The notes beneath the pieces were generated by a model that did not search any database, had not been told where the DNA came from, and saw only the letters and a list, made by a program, of their open reading frames with translations. DNA of 64,000 bases from NCBI RefSeq assembly GCF_015057245.1, contig NZ_SVET01000013.1, forward strand, positions 1 to 64,000, given 5' to 3'. The number at the start of each line of letters is the position of its first letter. Position 1 is the first letter of the stretch. The DNA comes from Pseudobutyrivibrio ruminis (GTDB lineage: Bacteria > Bacillota > Clostridia > Lachnospirales > Lachnospiraceae). The position numbers were made by a program, and so were the translations under genes. Positions 42,069 to 50,910 of this stretch are shown here, piece after piece.

Positions 42069-45000
42069 TTAATACCTTCTAGAGGCAAATTGAACCTTTT
42101 TGTTTACAACCTTTACATTTGCTTCTCCAAATTTCTCGTAAAGGATTTCGAGATTCTCAGCTGTTGCGCCTATTCCCCAGTTGTCTGGCATACGTTTTAC
42201 AGCCTTTTCCTCGGTTAAATAGATAACCATATTATCGTTGCCATCCATACTGCGAATTGTGTCAGAAAGAAGCTGTTCATTTGAATCGTACTCTGCCTTG
42301 TTGCTAAATTGAATCCAAATCTCTCGTTTGCAATCATCAAAGCTCTTTATATCCTGGCAAATGATTTTTGCATCTTTCTCTTCCTCTGCCTGAACACGGC
42401 CACTAATAAAGACTTTATTGTTTTCTGCAATAAGTGAACGGGCTGGCTCGAAGCTGTTAGGGAATACTATTACTTCCACCTGACCTGTAAGGTCTTCCAA
42501 AGTAATGAATGCCATAGCCTTGTTGTTTTTAGTGTACTTAATCGTTACATCTGTAATCATTCCACCTACAACAACTGTTTTATTATCTTCGACCTTTGCC
42601 ATTCCTGTTTCATCATCAACAAGGAATTCACTGGCATGAGCTGTAACGTTTTTCTCCAAAAGTGCAATGTAATCATCAAGTGGATGACCACTTACATACA
42701 CTCCCATAAGCTCTTTTTCAAAGGCTAATAACATTTCCTTATCGAATTCTTCAACAGGAGGCAATGATATCTTCAAATCTTCCTTTTGCTCTTCGCTGGC
42801 AAAATCAAAAAGAGACATCTGACCATCAATCTCATTTTTCTTTTTGCTATTCATGGAATCCAAAATGCTTGGAAAAATCATGCATTTTTGTCTACGGTTT
42901 CCATCAAGAGAATCTAGCGCACCAGATTTGATAAGGTTTTCGATGGTTCGTTTGTTGGCATCATATTTGCTAACACGATCTATAAAATTTTCCAAATCAT
43001 GGTAAGGTCCATTCTTTTCACGCTCATATTTGATAGCGTCGATTGTAGGACGACCAACTGATTTAATTGCATATAAGCCATAGCGAATACTTTTGCCATC
43101 AACAGAGAAACGGCCATCTCCATAATTAACATCTGGAGGAAGAACCTCGATTCCTGAAGAACGGCATACACCAATGTATTCAGCAACCTTTCCGCTGGCA
43201 TCAATGACCGATGTCATAAGGGCGGCCATGAATTCGATTGGATAATATTTCTTCAAATATGCTGTCTGCAAGGCAACAACAGCATAGGCGGCAGCATGGG
43301 ATTTGTTGAAAGCGTACTTGGCGAAATCAACCATGTGATCGTAGATTCCATTAGCCACCTCGCTTGAAATGCCATTTGCTACACATCCAGGAATCTTAGT
43401 AATCTTTCCAGTGATATGGTTTTCGATTTGACCACCGTTAACGAAAATCTCACGGTTCTCCTCGATGACATACTGCTTCTTTTTACTCATGGCACGACGA
43501 ATTTCATCGGCGCCACCAAGTGAGTATCCAGCCAATGACTGAACGATTTGCATAACCTGTTCCTGATATACGATACATCCGTAGGTAGGAGCAAGGATTG
43601 GCTCTAGTTCTGGGCATTCATAAACAATGCCATCCTGATTATTCTTACCTTTTATGTAGTTAGGAATGAAATCCATTGGACCCGGACGATATAGTGAAAT
43701 ACCGGCAATAATATCTTCGATTGAATGAGGCTTTAGCTCCTTCATGAAGTTTTTCATACCAGTGGATTCAAGCTGGAAAACGCCCTCGCATTTACCAGCA
43801 GAAATCATTTCCATCACACCCTGGTCATTATAATCTATATTATCTATATCAAGCTTGATGCCATGATTCTTTTCTACAAGCTTAACTGCATCATTAATAA
43901 CTGTAAGTGTACGAAGGCCAAGGAAATCCATCTTTAAAAGTCCAAGCTCTTCAATGGTGGTCATAACAAACTGTGTAACGATTGTGCCGTCACCGCCTCT
44001 TGAAAGAGGAACATATTCATCCATTGGCTTTCCGGCAATAACAACGCCTGCCGCATGCATACCAGTGTTTCGTGGAAGTCCCTCAAGGGTACGAGCTACA
44101 TCAATAAGATTTTTGATTTGATCATCAGCATCGTACATGGCCTTAAGGTCACGATTCATTTCAAGCGCTTTGTCCAAAGTGATACCTAAATCCATAGGAA
44201 TCATTTTGGCAATGGAATCCACATAGCCATATGGTAAATCCATTACTCGGCCTACATCACGGATAACACCACGAGCCTTTAAGGTACCGAATGTAACAAT
44301 CTGAGTTACGCAGTCTTTGCCGTACTTTTCAATAACGTAATCGATTACTTCTGAACGACGCTCGTAGCAGAAGTCAATATCTATATCAGGCATGGATACA
44401 CGCTCTGGGTTAAGGAAACGCTCAAACACCAAGTTGTATTTGATTGGGTCGATATTGGTAATTCCTGTAGTGTAGCTGACAAGGGAACCTGCTGCGGAAC
44501 CACGGCCAGGGCCAACGGGAATACCATGAGTTCTAGCATAGTTGATGAAATCCCATACGATAAGGAAGTAATCAACGTATCCCATATTTTTAATAACATT
44601 TAATTCGTATTCGAGACGAGATTTGAGACTTTCAGCCTTATCACCATAGCGACGGTCCAATCCCTCATAACAGAGCTTATTCAAATATGTCCATGAATCA
44701 TAGCCTTCTGGAACCTCGAAATGAGGAAGCTTTGTCTCACCGAAAACGATTTCTACATGACATCTATCTGCGATTTCCTGAGTACGATAAACGGCTTCCT
44801 TAGCATAAGGGAAGAGCTCTAGCATTTCTTCTTCTGATTTAACATAGAACTCGTCTGTTTCAAAACGCATTCTATCTACATCCTGAAGCTTTTTACCTGT
44901 CTGGATACAAAGAAGAACGTCGTGACTGGCAGCATCTTCTTTGTTGGTGTAGTGGCAGTCGTTTGTAGCAACAAGTGGAATGCCTGTCTCCTTTGAAAGA

Positions 45001-45575
45001 CGAAGAAGCCCCTGATTAACAGTCTTCTGCTCGTCAATACCATGATCCTGCATCTCAAGGAAGTAATTATCTGCTCCAAATGTATCGCGATATTTGATAG
45101 CAACCTTTTTGGCATCATCATATAATCCACGGGCAAGAAGCCTAGCCACCTCACCTGCAAGACAAGCAGATAGACAGATAATTCCCTCATGATATTTCTG
45201 GAGAATCTCAAAATCCACACGTGGCTTATAGTAGTATCCATCTACAAAACCTGCTGATACGATTTTTATAAGGTTTTGATATCCATCATTATTTTCTGCA
45301 AGCAAAATAAGATGATAGTATCTATCCTCTCCCTGTACTCGCTCTCTATCAAAGCGCGAACCAGGAGCAACATAGACCTCACATCCTAATACAGGATTGA
45401 TTCCTGCCGCTTTACACTCTTTATAAAAATCGATAACACCATACATTACTCCATGATCTGTAATGGCCGCCGCAGTCATACCCATGTCTACGCATTTCTT
45501 AACATATGACTTTATCTTATTAGAACCATCCAGTAGTGAATACTCTGTATGTGTATGCAAATGAACAAAACTCAT
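42069..45575 (-). CDS. dnaE: DNA polymerase III alpha subunit (DnaE)
   Basis: 1168 residues. N-terminal PHP domain (FVHLHTHTEYSLLDGSNKI, about 1-210), polymerase core with the catalytic aspartates in RVSMPDIDIDFCYERR near 400, helix-hairpin-helix region, and a C-terminal OB-fold (about 990-1080). This is the DnaE1/DnaE3-type replicase; Firmicutes also need PolC, not in this window. The frame is intact and its start lies directly after the pepF stop (one base), a gene pair of unrelated function. No intein or frameshift found. Confidence 0.97.
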   Translation of the reverse strand: MSFVHLHTHTEYSLLDGSNKIKSYVKKCVDMGMTAAAITDHGVMYGVIDFYKECKAAGINPVLGCEVYVAPGSRFDRERVQGEDRYYHLILLAENNDGYQNLIKIVSAGFVDGYYYKPRVDFEILQKYHEGIICLSACLAGEVARLLARGLYDDAKKVAIKYRDTFGADNYFLEMQDHGIDEQKTVNQGLLRLSKETGIPLVATNDCHYTNKEDAASHDVLLCIQTGKKLQDVDRMRFETDEFYVKSEEEMLELFPYAKEAVYRTQEIADRCHVEIVFGETKLPHFEVPEGYDSWTYLNKLCYEGLDRRYGDKAESLKSRLEYELNVIKNMGYVDYFLIVWDFINYARTHGIPVGPGRGSAAGSLVSYTTGITNIDPIKYNLVFERFLNPERVSMPDIDIDFCYERRSEVIDYVIEKYGKDCVTQIVTFGTLKARGVIRDVGRVMDLPYGYVDSIAKMIPMDLGITLDKALEMNRDLKAMYDADDQIKNLIDVARTLEGLPRNTGMHAAGVVIAGKPMDEYVPLSRGGDGTIVTQFVMTTIEELGLLKMDFLGLRTLTVINDAVKLVEKNHGIKLDIDNIDYNDQGVMEMISAGKCEGVFQLESTGMKNFMKELKPHSIEDIIAGISLYRPGPMDFIPNYIKGKNNQDGIVYECPELEPILAPTYGCIVYQEQVMQIVQSLAGYSLGGADEIRRAMSKKKQYVIEENREIFVNGGQIENHITGKITKIPGCVANGISSEVANGIYDHMVDFAKYAFNKSHAAAYAVVALQTAYLKKYYPIEFMAALMTSVIDASGKVAEYIGVCRSSGIEVLPPDVNYGDGRFSVDGKSIRYGLYAIKSVGRPTIDAIKYEREKNGPYHDLENFIDRVSKYDANKRTIENLIKSGALDSLDGNRRQKCMIFPSILDSMNSKKKNEIDGQMSLFDFASEEQKEDLKISLPPVEEFDKEMLLAFEKELMGVYVSGHPLDDYIALLEKNVTAHASEFLVDDETGMAKVEDNKTVVVGGMITDVTIKYTKNNKAMAFITLEDLTGQVEVIVFPNSFEPARSLIAENNKVFISGRVQAEEEKDAKIICQDIKSFDDCKREIWIQFSNKAEYDSNEQLLSDTIRSMDGNDNMVIYLTEEKAVKRMPDNWGIGATAENLEILYEKFGEANVKVVNKKVQFASRRY

Positions 45576-47372
45576 TTATACTAATTCCTCTAATTCCTTT
45601 ACAATTTCGCCCATCTTTGCTAACGCAGCTTCGATTGGGGCCGGGGTGGTGAGATCAACTCCCGCTATTTTTAGAAGCTCAACAGGTGCATCAGTACAAC
45701 CTGATGATAAGAACTTCTTGTAGCGAGCCACTGCTGGCTCACCTTCTGTAAGAATCATTTCTGCAATAGCTACTGCTGCACAGAAAGATGTTGCATACTG
45801 ATATACATAGAAATTGTAATAAAAGTGAGGTATGCGAGCCCACTCATATGCTATCTCTGGATCAGAAATCATATCTGGTCCATAATAACGCTCATTTATG
45901 TCCTTATATATGGTCGACAGGTTTTCTGCGTTCAAGCTGTCTCCATTTTCTACCATTTCGTTTGTAATCTTTTCAAATTCAGCGAACTGTGTTTGACGAT
46001 AAACAGTTCCCTTGAAGCTATCCAAATAGTGATTTAAAAGATATGCTCTTTCCTTTTTATCTGTACAGTTTTTAAGTAAATACTCTAAAAGTAAAATCTC
46101 GTTACAGGTTGAAGCAACCTCTGCAACAAAAATTTTGTAGTTTGAATAGATGTATGGCTGTGCACTATTTGAATAGTGGCTATGCATAGAATGTCCCATT
46201 TCATGAGCTGTTGTAAACATATCATCAAATGTATCATTGTAGTTTAAAAGCATGTATGGATGGCAGCCGTATGCAGTTGCTGAATATGCTCCACCCTGCT
46301 TCCCTTTATTTTCATACACATCAATCCAACGATTTGCAAAACCTTCTTTTAAAAGCTCCACATAATCATCTCCAAGAACTGCAAGGGCTTTACAGATAGT
46401 CTCCTGAGCTTCCTTATAAGTTACCTTTTTAGCAACATCAGCAATCATCGGTGTGTAGATATCATACATATGAAGCTCATCCACACCGAGGCACTTTTTT
46501 CTAAGTGAAACATATGCATGAAGCTTATCCAGATTTGCATTAACCGTCTTGACCAAGTTGTCATATACTTCAGGTGATACATTGTTTGCATCCACTGCGG
46601 CTTCAAGATTTGATGAGTATCCTCTCACTCTTGAATGGAACACTCTCTGCTTAACTTCTCCACTATAAGAAGATGCTAATGTATTTATATAATCCTTCAT
46701 GGTGTCATAGTATGCCTTAAATGCATCTTCTCTGACACGTCTGTTAGCTGACATCAAAAATGGAACAAAACGTCCATGTGTAAGCTCTACTTCTTCCCCG
46801 TTCTCATCCTTGATGCTAGGAAATTTCATATCAACATTAGTGAATGCCTCGTACACTTCTGATGCAGTGTTAGACATTTCTGTTGTCATAGCAACAACCT
46901 TCTCCATTTCTGCCGAAAGAGTGTGTGCCTTTAATCTTTGGATTTCCTTTATCTGCTTCTTATATAAATCAAGCTTTGGCTCTTTATTATAGAACTCTTC
47001 TAGCTTTGCTTCATCACAGGCTAATATTTCTGGATCGATGAACGAAACATCGGAACTGATTTTGGCCATAATGCTGAAGACCTTCTGATTCATGCTTTGA
47101 TGAAGAGTGTTTCCCTGGTCTTCATCAAAAAGTCGAGCTGCATAATTGTATGCAAACTCAAGCTTTTCAGAAATGAAGGCTGAAAGCTCAAGCACCTGCA
47201 AAAGAGTATCTGCGCTTTCACAAACTTTTCCCTCAAACTTAACAAGCTCCTCTGACTTGCTCAAAATCACTTTTATATCTTCTTCCCAGTCACTGTCGCT
47301 TGCATACATATCCTTAAGGTTCCAAGTATCTTCCACTTTGACCTGGTCTCTTGTAAGTAACTCTTTTGCCAT
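45576..47372 (-). CDS. pepF: Oligoendopeptidase F
   Basis: 598 residues from ATG 47372, with GGAGG eight bases upstream; an ATG five codons earlier overlaps that site. M3-family zinc metallopeptidase cutting short peptides in the cytoplasm. The zinc motif HEMGHSMHSH near residue 380 and the third ligand region (VAEVASTCNEILLLEYLL) are intact. It precedes dnaE with a one-base gap. Divergent from the small hypothetical gene at 47506. Confidence 0.96.
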   Translation of the reverse strand: MAKELLTRDQVKVEDTWNLKDMYASDSDWEEDIKVILSKSEELVKFEGKVCESADTLLQVLELSAFISEKLEFAYNYAARLFDEDQGNTLHQSMNQKVFSIMAKISSDVSFIDPEILACDEAKLEEFYNKEPKLDLYKKQIKEIQRLKAHTLSAEMEKVVAMTTEMSNTASEVYEAFTNVDMKFPSIKDENGEEVELTHGRFVPFLMSANRRVREDAFKAYYDTMKDYINTLASSYSGEVKQRVFHSRVRGYSSNLEAAVDANNVSPEVYDNLVKTVNANLDKLHAYVSLRKKCLGVDELHMYDIYTPMIADVAKKVTYKEAQETICKALAVLGDDYVELLKEGFANRWIDVYENKGKQGGAYSATAYGCHPYMLLNYNDTFDDMFTTAHEMGHSMHSHYSNSAQPYIYSNYKIFVAEVASTCNEILLLEYLLKNCTDKKERAYLLNHYLDSFKGTVYRQTQFAEFEKITNEMVENGDSLNAENLSTIYKDINERYYGPDMISDPEIAYEWARIPHFYYNFYVYQYATSFCAAVAIAEMILTEGEPAVARYKKFLSSGCTDAPVELLKIAGVDLTTPAPIEAALAKMGEIVKELEELV

Positions 47373-47505
47373 CTCATTACCCTCCATCTAAATCCACTGA
47401 ATCTTTCACTATTCTATCACAGATTATTCAAAGATACATTGTATTATAAAAATGTTCCCACCGGGAAATGGCGATAATATTTATCATAATTTATAGGAGG
47501 ATTCC

Positions 47506-47868
47506 ATGGATAGCCGTGAGGATTTAATCAAAGGACTAAGCCAGGCAATGAATGGCAACAAAGAAGACGAACTTGGTCGTCAATTTTTTGCAGATACAAA
47601 CACATTGAAAACAGGTGCTGCTGGTGGAAACGTAGAAGTTAGTGTTCTTGTATCGAAAGCAGAATTTGGAAGAATTGCAAGCGGTGTTGCAAAATATCAC
47701 GTAACAGACCGCCGCGGAATCGAAGACGGTAACGATATTACATTTAATGAAGTAGAAGCTGATGGCTTTACTCAGACTGGCCACAAGCTTACAAAACGTG
47801 TACTTGATGTAAAATCTTATCTACAAATCAATGGTCTGAAGGAAGGCTATTATATCGTAGCATTTTAA
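47506..47868 (+). CDS. Uncharacterised 120-residue protein
   Basis: 120 residues with no membrane segment. It begins with a helical part (MDSREDLIKGLSQAMNGNKE) followed by a beta-rich domain (NVEVSVLVSKAEFGRIASGV to LQINGLKEGYYIVAF). No family recognised. AGGAGG precedes the ATG and a terminator follows, so it is a genuine single-gene unit. Upstream, a 13-bp palindrome TTCCC-ACC-GGGAA (47455-47467) lies just behind a possible -10 box (47442-47447) and may be an operator. Confidence 0.7.
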   Translation: MDSREDLIKGLSQAMNGNKEDELGRQFFADTNTLKTGAAGGNVEVSVLVSKAEFGRIASGVAKYHVTDRRGIEDGNDITFNEVEADGFTQTGHKLTKRVLDVKSYLQINGLKEGYYIVAF

Positions 47869-47920
47869 TCATGTGCATTTGCTACTTGAAGCTACATGCT
47901 TCAGGTAACTTATTATAAAA

Positions 47921-47968
47921 GGGCTCTGGAGACCTCCCAGTTTAGTTGGAATCCAGAGCCCGATTTTT
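47921..47968 (+). terminator. Intrinsic terminator of the 120-residue protein gene
   Basis: A GGGCTCTGGA / TCCAGAGCCC stem (47921-47930 with 47952-47961) with a 21-base loop, then GATTTTT. On the plus strand behind 47868. Confidence 0.8.
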
Positions 47969-48014
47969 AGAGTTTGACACTCAAAATCAAATGCAACGTT
48001 TTTTAAGTAGAATG

Positions 48015-48347
48015 TTAAATCTCTTTTAGCATTTCATATACATCTGGTATGTCATAAATTAATGTTTCATAGACAATTTTCAAATCAACTTGCCCATAAT
48101 CATGTACTATCCTGTTGCGCAAGCCAAAAATGTCGCTCCAAGGTATAACATTGTTCTCAGTTCTAAAATCATCCGAGAGTTTTCTTGCATTTTCAGAAAT
48201 CTGAATCAATCTAAACATCATTGAATCTTGCAGGACTTCATTTTCTTCAAATTCTGGCTTTGTTACACCCATCATATTTCTATCAATAAACAGTAAATCA
48301 GATTTTATTTTTTCTATAAAATATCCGTCATGTTTCACATTATCCAT
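48015..48347 (-). CDS. HepT-like HEPN ribonuclease toxin (DUF86)
   Basis: 110 residues, helical. The HEPN catalytic motif R-x4-H-x-Y is present (RNRIVHDYG near 83-91). In HepT/MntA modules the HEPN RNase cuts RNA until its Tyr is adenylylated by the MNT partner. Its start overlaps the MNT gene stop by eight bases, the classical order here being MNT first, HEPN second. It could act in phage defence or plasmid-like maintenance. Active-site residues look intact. Confidence 0.9.
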   Translation of the reverse strand: MDNVKHDGYFIEKIKSDLLFIDRNMMGVTKPEFEENEVLQDSMMFRLIQISENARKLSDDFRTENNVIPWSDIFGLRNRIVHDYGQVDLKIVYETLIYDIPDVYEMLKEI

Positions 48348-48810
48348 ATATCTTTATACCATCTTTTAATATTTCATTTAGTAGTTCTGGGTTATTTACA
48401 ACTTGACCCATATCAAGTAAGTCAACTTTTTTTCTAAGTGAATTCGATATTTTTTCTACAAGTCCATAAAATTTTAGGCCCTTCACGGTAGAAGATATCA
48501 GCAAATCTACATCGCTGTTTTCCTTTGCTTTTCCCTTAGAATAAGAACCAAATAGATAGCAGTAATCTATATTATAATCTATAAATATATCTGAACATTT
48601 CTGTTTTATGTCTTCAATTTTGAGTATTCCATGTTCTTCATCAATTTGGTTGAGTTTACCAAGCATTTCTTCCATATATTTATATTTTATCGTACCAACT
48701 TTATCAGCATCATTTTCATATGATTTATACGAACGTAATGACACCTGTAAATAATCCGAAGCTTGTTCTTGGGTGTATCCAATTGTCTTTCTAATCTCTT
48801 TTAGTGTCAT
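48340..48810 (-). CDS. MNT nucleotidyltransferase antitoxin with an N-terminal helix-turn-helix
   Basis: 156 residues from ATG 48810; the longer frame to 48939 runs through the promoter and operators and is unlikely. Residues 1-60 are an Xre-like helix-turn-helix (IRKTIGYTQEQASDYLQVSLRSYKSYE), then a minimal nucleotidyltransferase domain with LFGSYSKGKAKENSDVDLL (GSx10DxD). It would adenylylate HepT Tyr to silence it and probably repress its own operon. The HTH is an addition not found in the simplest MntA proteins. Confidence 0.9.
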   Translation of the reverse strand: MTLKEIRKTIGYTQEQASDYLQVSLRSYKSYENDADKVGTIKYKYMEEMLGKLNQIDEEHGILKIEDIKQKCSDIFIDYNIDYCYLFGSYSKGKAKENSDVDLLISSTVKGLKFYGLVEKISNSLRKKVDLLDMGQVVNNPELLNEILKDGIKIYG

Positions 48811-48834
48811 TGTATGAATCACCTCCACAATAGA

Positions 48835-48863
48835 ATTATACAATGACTCTTGCACTTTTTCAA
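48835..48863 (-). promoter_or_regulatory. Sigma-A promoter of the HEPN/MNT operon
   Basis: On the minus strand TTGAAA (48858-48863) and TATAAT (48835-48840) are 17 bases apart. Transcription would start near 48828, about 18 bases before the MNT start codon. A TTGCAC half-site (plus-strand 48850-48855) sits between the boxes. Confidence 0.7.
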
Positions 48864-48939
48864 TTATAAAAGGTGCAAATATTGCACTTATATAGTGTTG
48901 CCGTGCAATATTTGCACCTCTTTGAACTACAGAGTGCAA
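48850..48939. promoter_or_regulatory. Operator array of GTGCAA/TTGCAC sites
   Basis: Two perfect 15-bp palindromes, GTGCAA-ATA-TTGCAC (48873-48887) and GTGCAA-TAT-TTGCAC (48903-48917), have centres 30 bp apart, about three helical turns. Outer half-sites TTGCAC (48850-48855) and GTGCAA (48934-48939) flank them at either end. The array covers the promoter of the MNT/HEPN pair and reaches the end of the DHH gene, so autoregulation by the helix-turn-helix antitoxin is likely. Confidence 0.8.
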
Positions 48940-50475
48940 TTATTTTTTTTCGTATGTGTCGCCGAAAATACTTCTTTCTATTATATATACATCTGATTTG
49001 TCTGTAGCTGAAACAGCCATATAATCTCCTGGCTTGCCAAGGTAATAATGCTCTGGGTCCCACTTTGTGAAGACCTTTGTTCGAACACTTACTTCCTTTG
49101 CATATATCTCGCTTGTGCCAACCGAAATACAACTGTGTGCCCATGGCAACAATTCTCTGCTTATGCCTTTATCTACATCCTTTATTGTAGGCGGGTAATT
49201 TCCAGGATAAACATATTCATCATCAGAAATTTCATATTTCTTTACAAAGGAATCCCATGACATAGGATAAATCTCACCCCTGATACCAATGGCAATAACT
49301 GTGTCTTCCTGAATTTCAAGCTCCACATCACCCTCTAATGTACGGATAACGCATCTAGTAGACGCTGGGAGGATATCTGTAGCCTTAACATATCCTACAT
49401 GTAGACGTTTCTTTTTGTATTTAGTCATACCTTTGGTATTAGCAATATAATTATCTGTATAGATTATTTCGTTGTCCTTGAAGTATTCCTTCATGCGTTC
49501 TCTAAAGAACTGCTGAATAGCTGGCGCTGTGTACTCCATCTCCTGTAATTCCAAAAGAGAACGACGAATCTGTCCACCGGCCTTTACTAGATGGCCACCG
49601 CCATCGCCAACACCTGCACAGATAAATCTGGCAAGCTCATCTGCCTTTACTTCTTTTATACAGCTTCGTACGGAAATCTTTACACCACCTTCGTGGATAG
49701 AATATACAAGACAACAATGTACATCCTCTACTTCAAGAAGCATATCTGAAATAATACCTAGAACGTTTGGATCACATGGATCTGATTTTACAATTGAGTA
49801 ATGATTATCGCTGTAATATTCCGAACCAAGCAGTGCAATTCCGGCAATTCGAAGCTCCGCCTGGGAAATGTTAGAATTTCTAAACTTGGTGATAATAGAC
49901 GCACTATATTTTAACTCATCGCGCATATCCATATCTAAAGGATGATGAAGCTCTGAGAAATTGTTGCTATCTGTCATCAAGCCATAATAAAGGGCTGTTG
50001 CAAGCTTTACATCATCGTTGGCATCGTAGCCAGCTTCCCTAAGCATATCCCACACAACTGTGGCACAGCTAGCCTGATATGAACGAACCTCTGCTAATTC
50101 TGGAAGCTCATTTGCCACCTGATGATGGTCGATAATTGCAATATTCTTGGCTTCAAACTTTTGAATATTGCCCTCTCCATACTGACTATCCACTGTCACA
50201 AGTACATCTGGCAAGCCATCCTTATCAATTCCAAGGATTTCGTTTAGTTGCTCCTGATAGCGCACATGATGAATACGAATATCCAAATCCTCAATCATAA
50301 GTCGCAGATTGCTTTTAGATATTTCAAAATTACCACCATATACAAATCGGGCATGTTTGCCATTTGATTTTAAATATTTCATAACAGCAAAACCAGATGC
50401 AAGAGCGTCTGCATCAGGATTATTGTGGCATTGCACTATGATATTGTCGAATTGTAATAATTGTTCTAGTTTCAT
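48940..50475 (-). CDS. DHH-family phosphoesterase with an extra C-terminal region
   Basis: 511 residues. Residues 1-160 carry DHH motifs: CHNNPDADALASG, TVDSQYGEG and AIIDHHQ. A DHHA1-like segment (about 250-310) ends with GGGHLVKAGG. DHH-DHHA1 proteins are nanoRNases, pAp or cyclic-dinucleotide phosphodiesterases. The C-terminal 180 residues (about 330-511), with CVIRTLEGDVELEIQEDTVI and a repeat-like AHSC...YAKEVSVRTKV segment, are not part of simple DHH-DHHA1 enzymes; an added binding domain is likely. Stop codon abuts the toxin-antitoxin operator array. Confidence 0.85.
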   Translation of the reverse strand: MKLEQLLQFDNIIVQCHNNPDADALASGFAVMKYLKSNGKHARFVYGGNFEISKSNLRLMIEDLDIRIHHVRYQEQLNEILGIDKDGLPDVLVTVDSQYGEGNIQKFEAKNIAIIDHHQVANELPELAEVRSYQASCATVVWDMLREAGYDANDDVKLATALYYGLMTDSNNFSELHHPLDMDMRDELKYSASIITKFRNSNISQAELRIAGIALLGSEYYSDNHYSIVKSDPCDPNVLGIISDMLLEVEDVHCCLVYSIHEGGVKISVRSCIKEVKADELARFICAGVGDGGGHLVKAGGQIRRSLLELQEMEYTAPAIQQFFRERMKEYFKDNEIIYTDNYIANTKGMTKYKKKRLHVGYVKATDILPASTRCVIRTLEGDVELEIQEDTVIAIGIRGEIYPMSWDSFVKKYEISDDEYVYPGNYPPTIKDVDKGISRELLPWAHSCISVGTSEIYAKEVSVRTKVFTKWDPEHYYLGKPGDYMAVSATDKSDVYIIERSIFGDTYEKK

Positions 50476-50527
50476 AAAAACTATTATATAGTTTTAACTA
50501 TTAAAATAAAAGATAGAACTTATGTAT

Positions 50528-50560
50528 AGAAGAGGCAGGACTTAATGTCCTGCCTCTTCT
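50528..50560 (-). other. Perfect 14-bp hairpin overlapping the end of the DUF3783 gene
   Basis: 50528-50541 pairs perfectly with 50547-50560 around a 5-base loop. The upstream arm encodes the last residues (EEAG) of the DUF3783 protein, and the stop codon lies in the loop. No T tract follows on either strand, so it is not a standard intrinsic terminator; it may protect the 3' end. Confidence 0.75.
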
Positions 50561-50892
50561 ACTAAATGGGAATATAAATAGGTCAACGACCACTTTTTAT
50601 TTATAGGTGTCACCATAGCTTTATAAGTTACGGATGGAGCCTTTGTTTGTTTATAAGCATCCAAAAATGCATCCAAACTGTCGCTTGTAAAGCCTTCAAA
50701 AATCATAAGCTCTGAAATCATATCATTAGAGTCCTTCATAGGCTTTGGCGTCTTGCCCTCACCAATAATGTACTCCACAGATTTATGGATATCATCCTTG
50801 GAAACGGTCACTAGTTCAGCACCAACTACGCTACAAGCTTTACTGACTGCGGCTATTTTATTAAACATTAAATTATATACAAATACTCTCAT
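50542..50892 (-). CDS. DUF3783-like small protein
   Basis: 116 residues, no signal or membrane segment. Features include FVYNLMFNKIAAVSKACSVVG and LMIFEGFTSDSLDAFLDAYKQ, matching the DUF3783 family seen across Lachnospiraceae and Clostridia. Function unknown. It is on the same strand as the chemotaxis receptor gene and 18 bases behind it, so the two may be co-transcribed. Its C-terminal codons lie in a perfect hairpin. Confidence 0.75.
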   Translation of the reverse strand: MRVFVYNLMFNKIAAVSKACSVVGAELVTVSKDDIHKSVEYIIGEGKTPKPMKDSNDMISELMIFEGFTSDSLDAFLDAYKQTKAPSVTYKAMVTPINKKWSLTYLYSHLVEEAGH

Positions 50893-50910
50893 ATCTGAGA
50901 TTCTATCACT

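Noticed and set aside
48811..48939. Upstream extension of the MNT antitoxin gene by 43 codons
   Set aside because: It would run through the promoter and operator array; the ATG at 48810 lies behind GGAGG and begins the helix-turn-helix domain.
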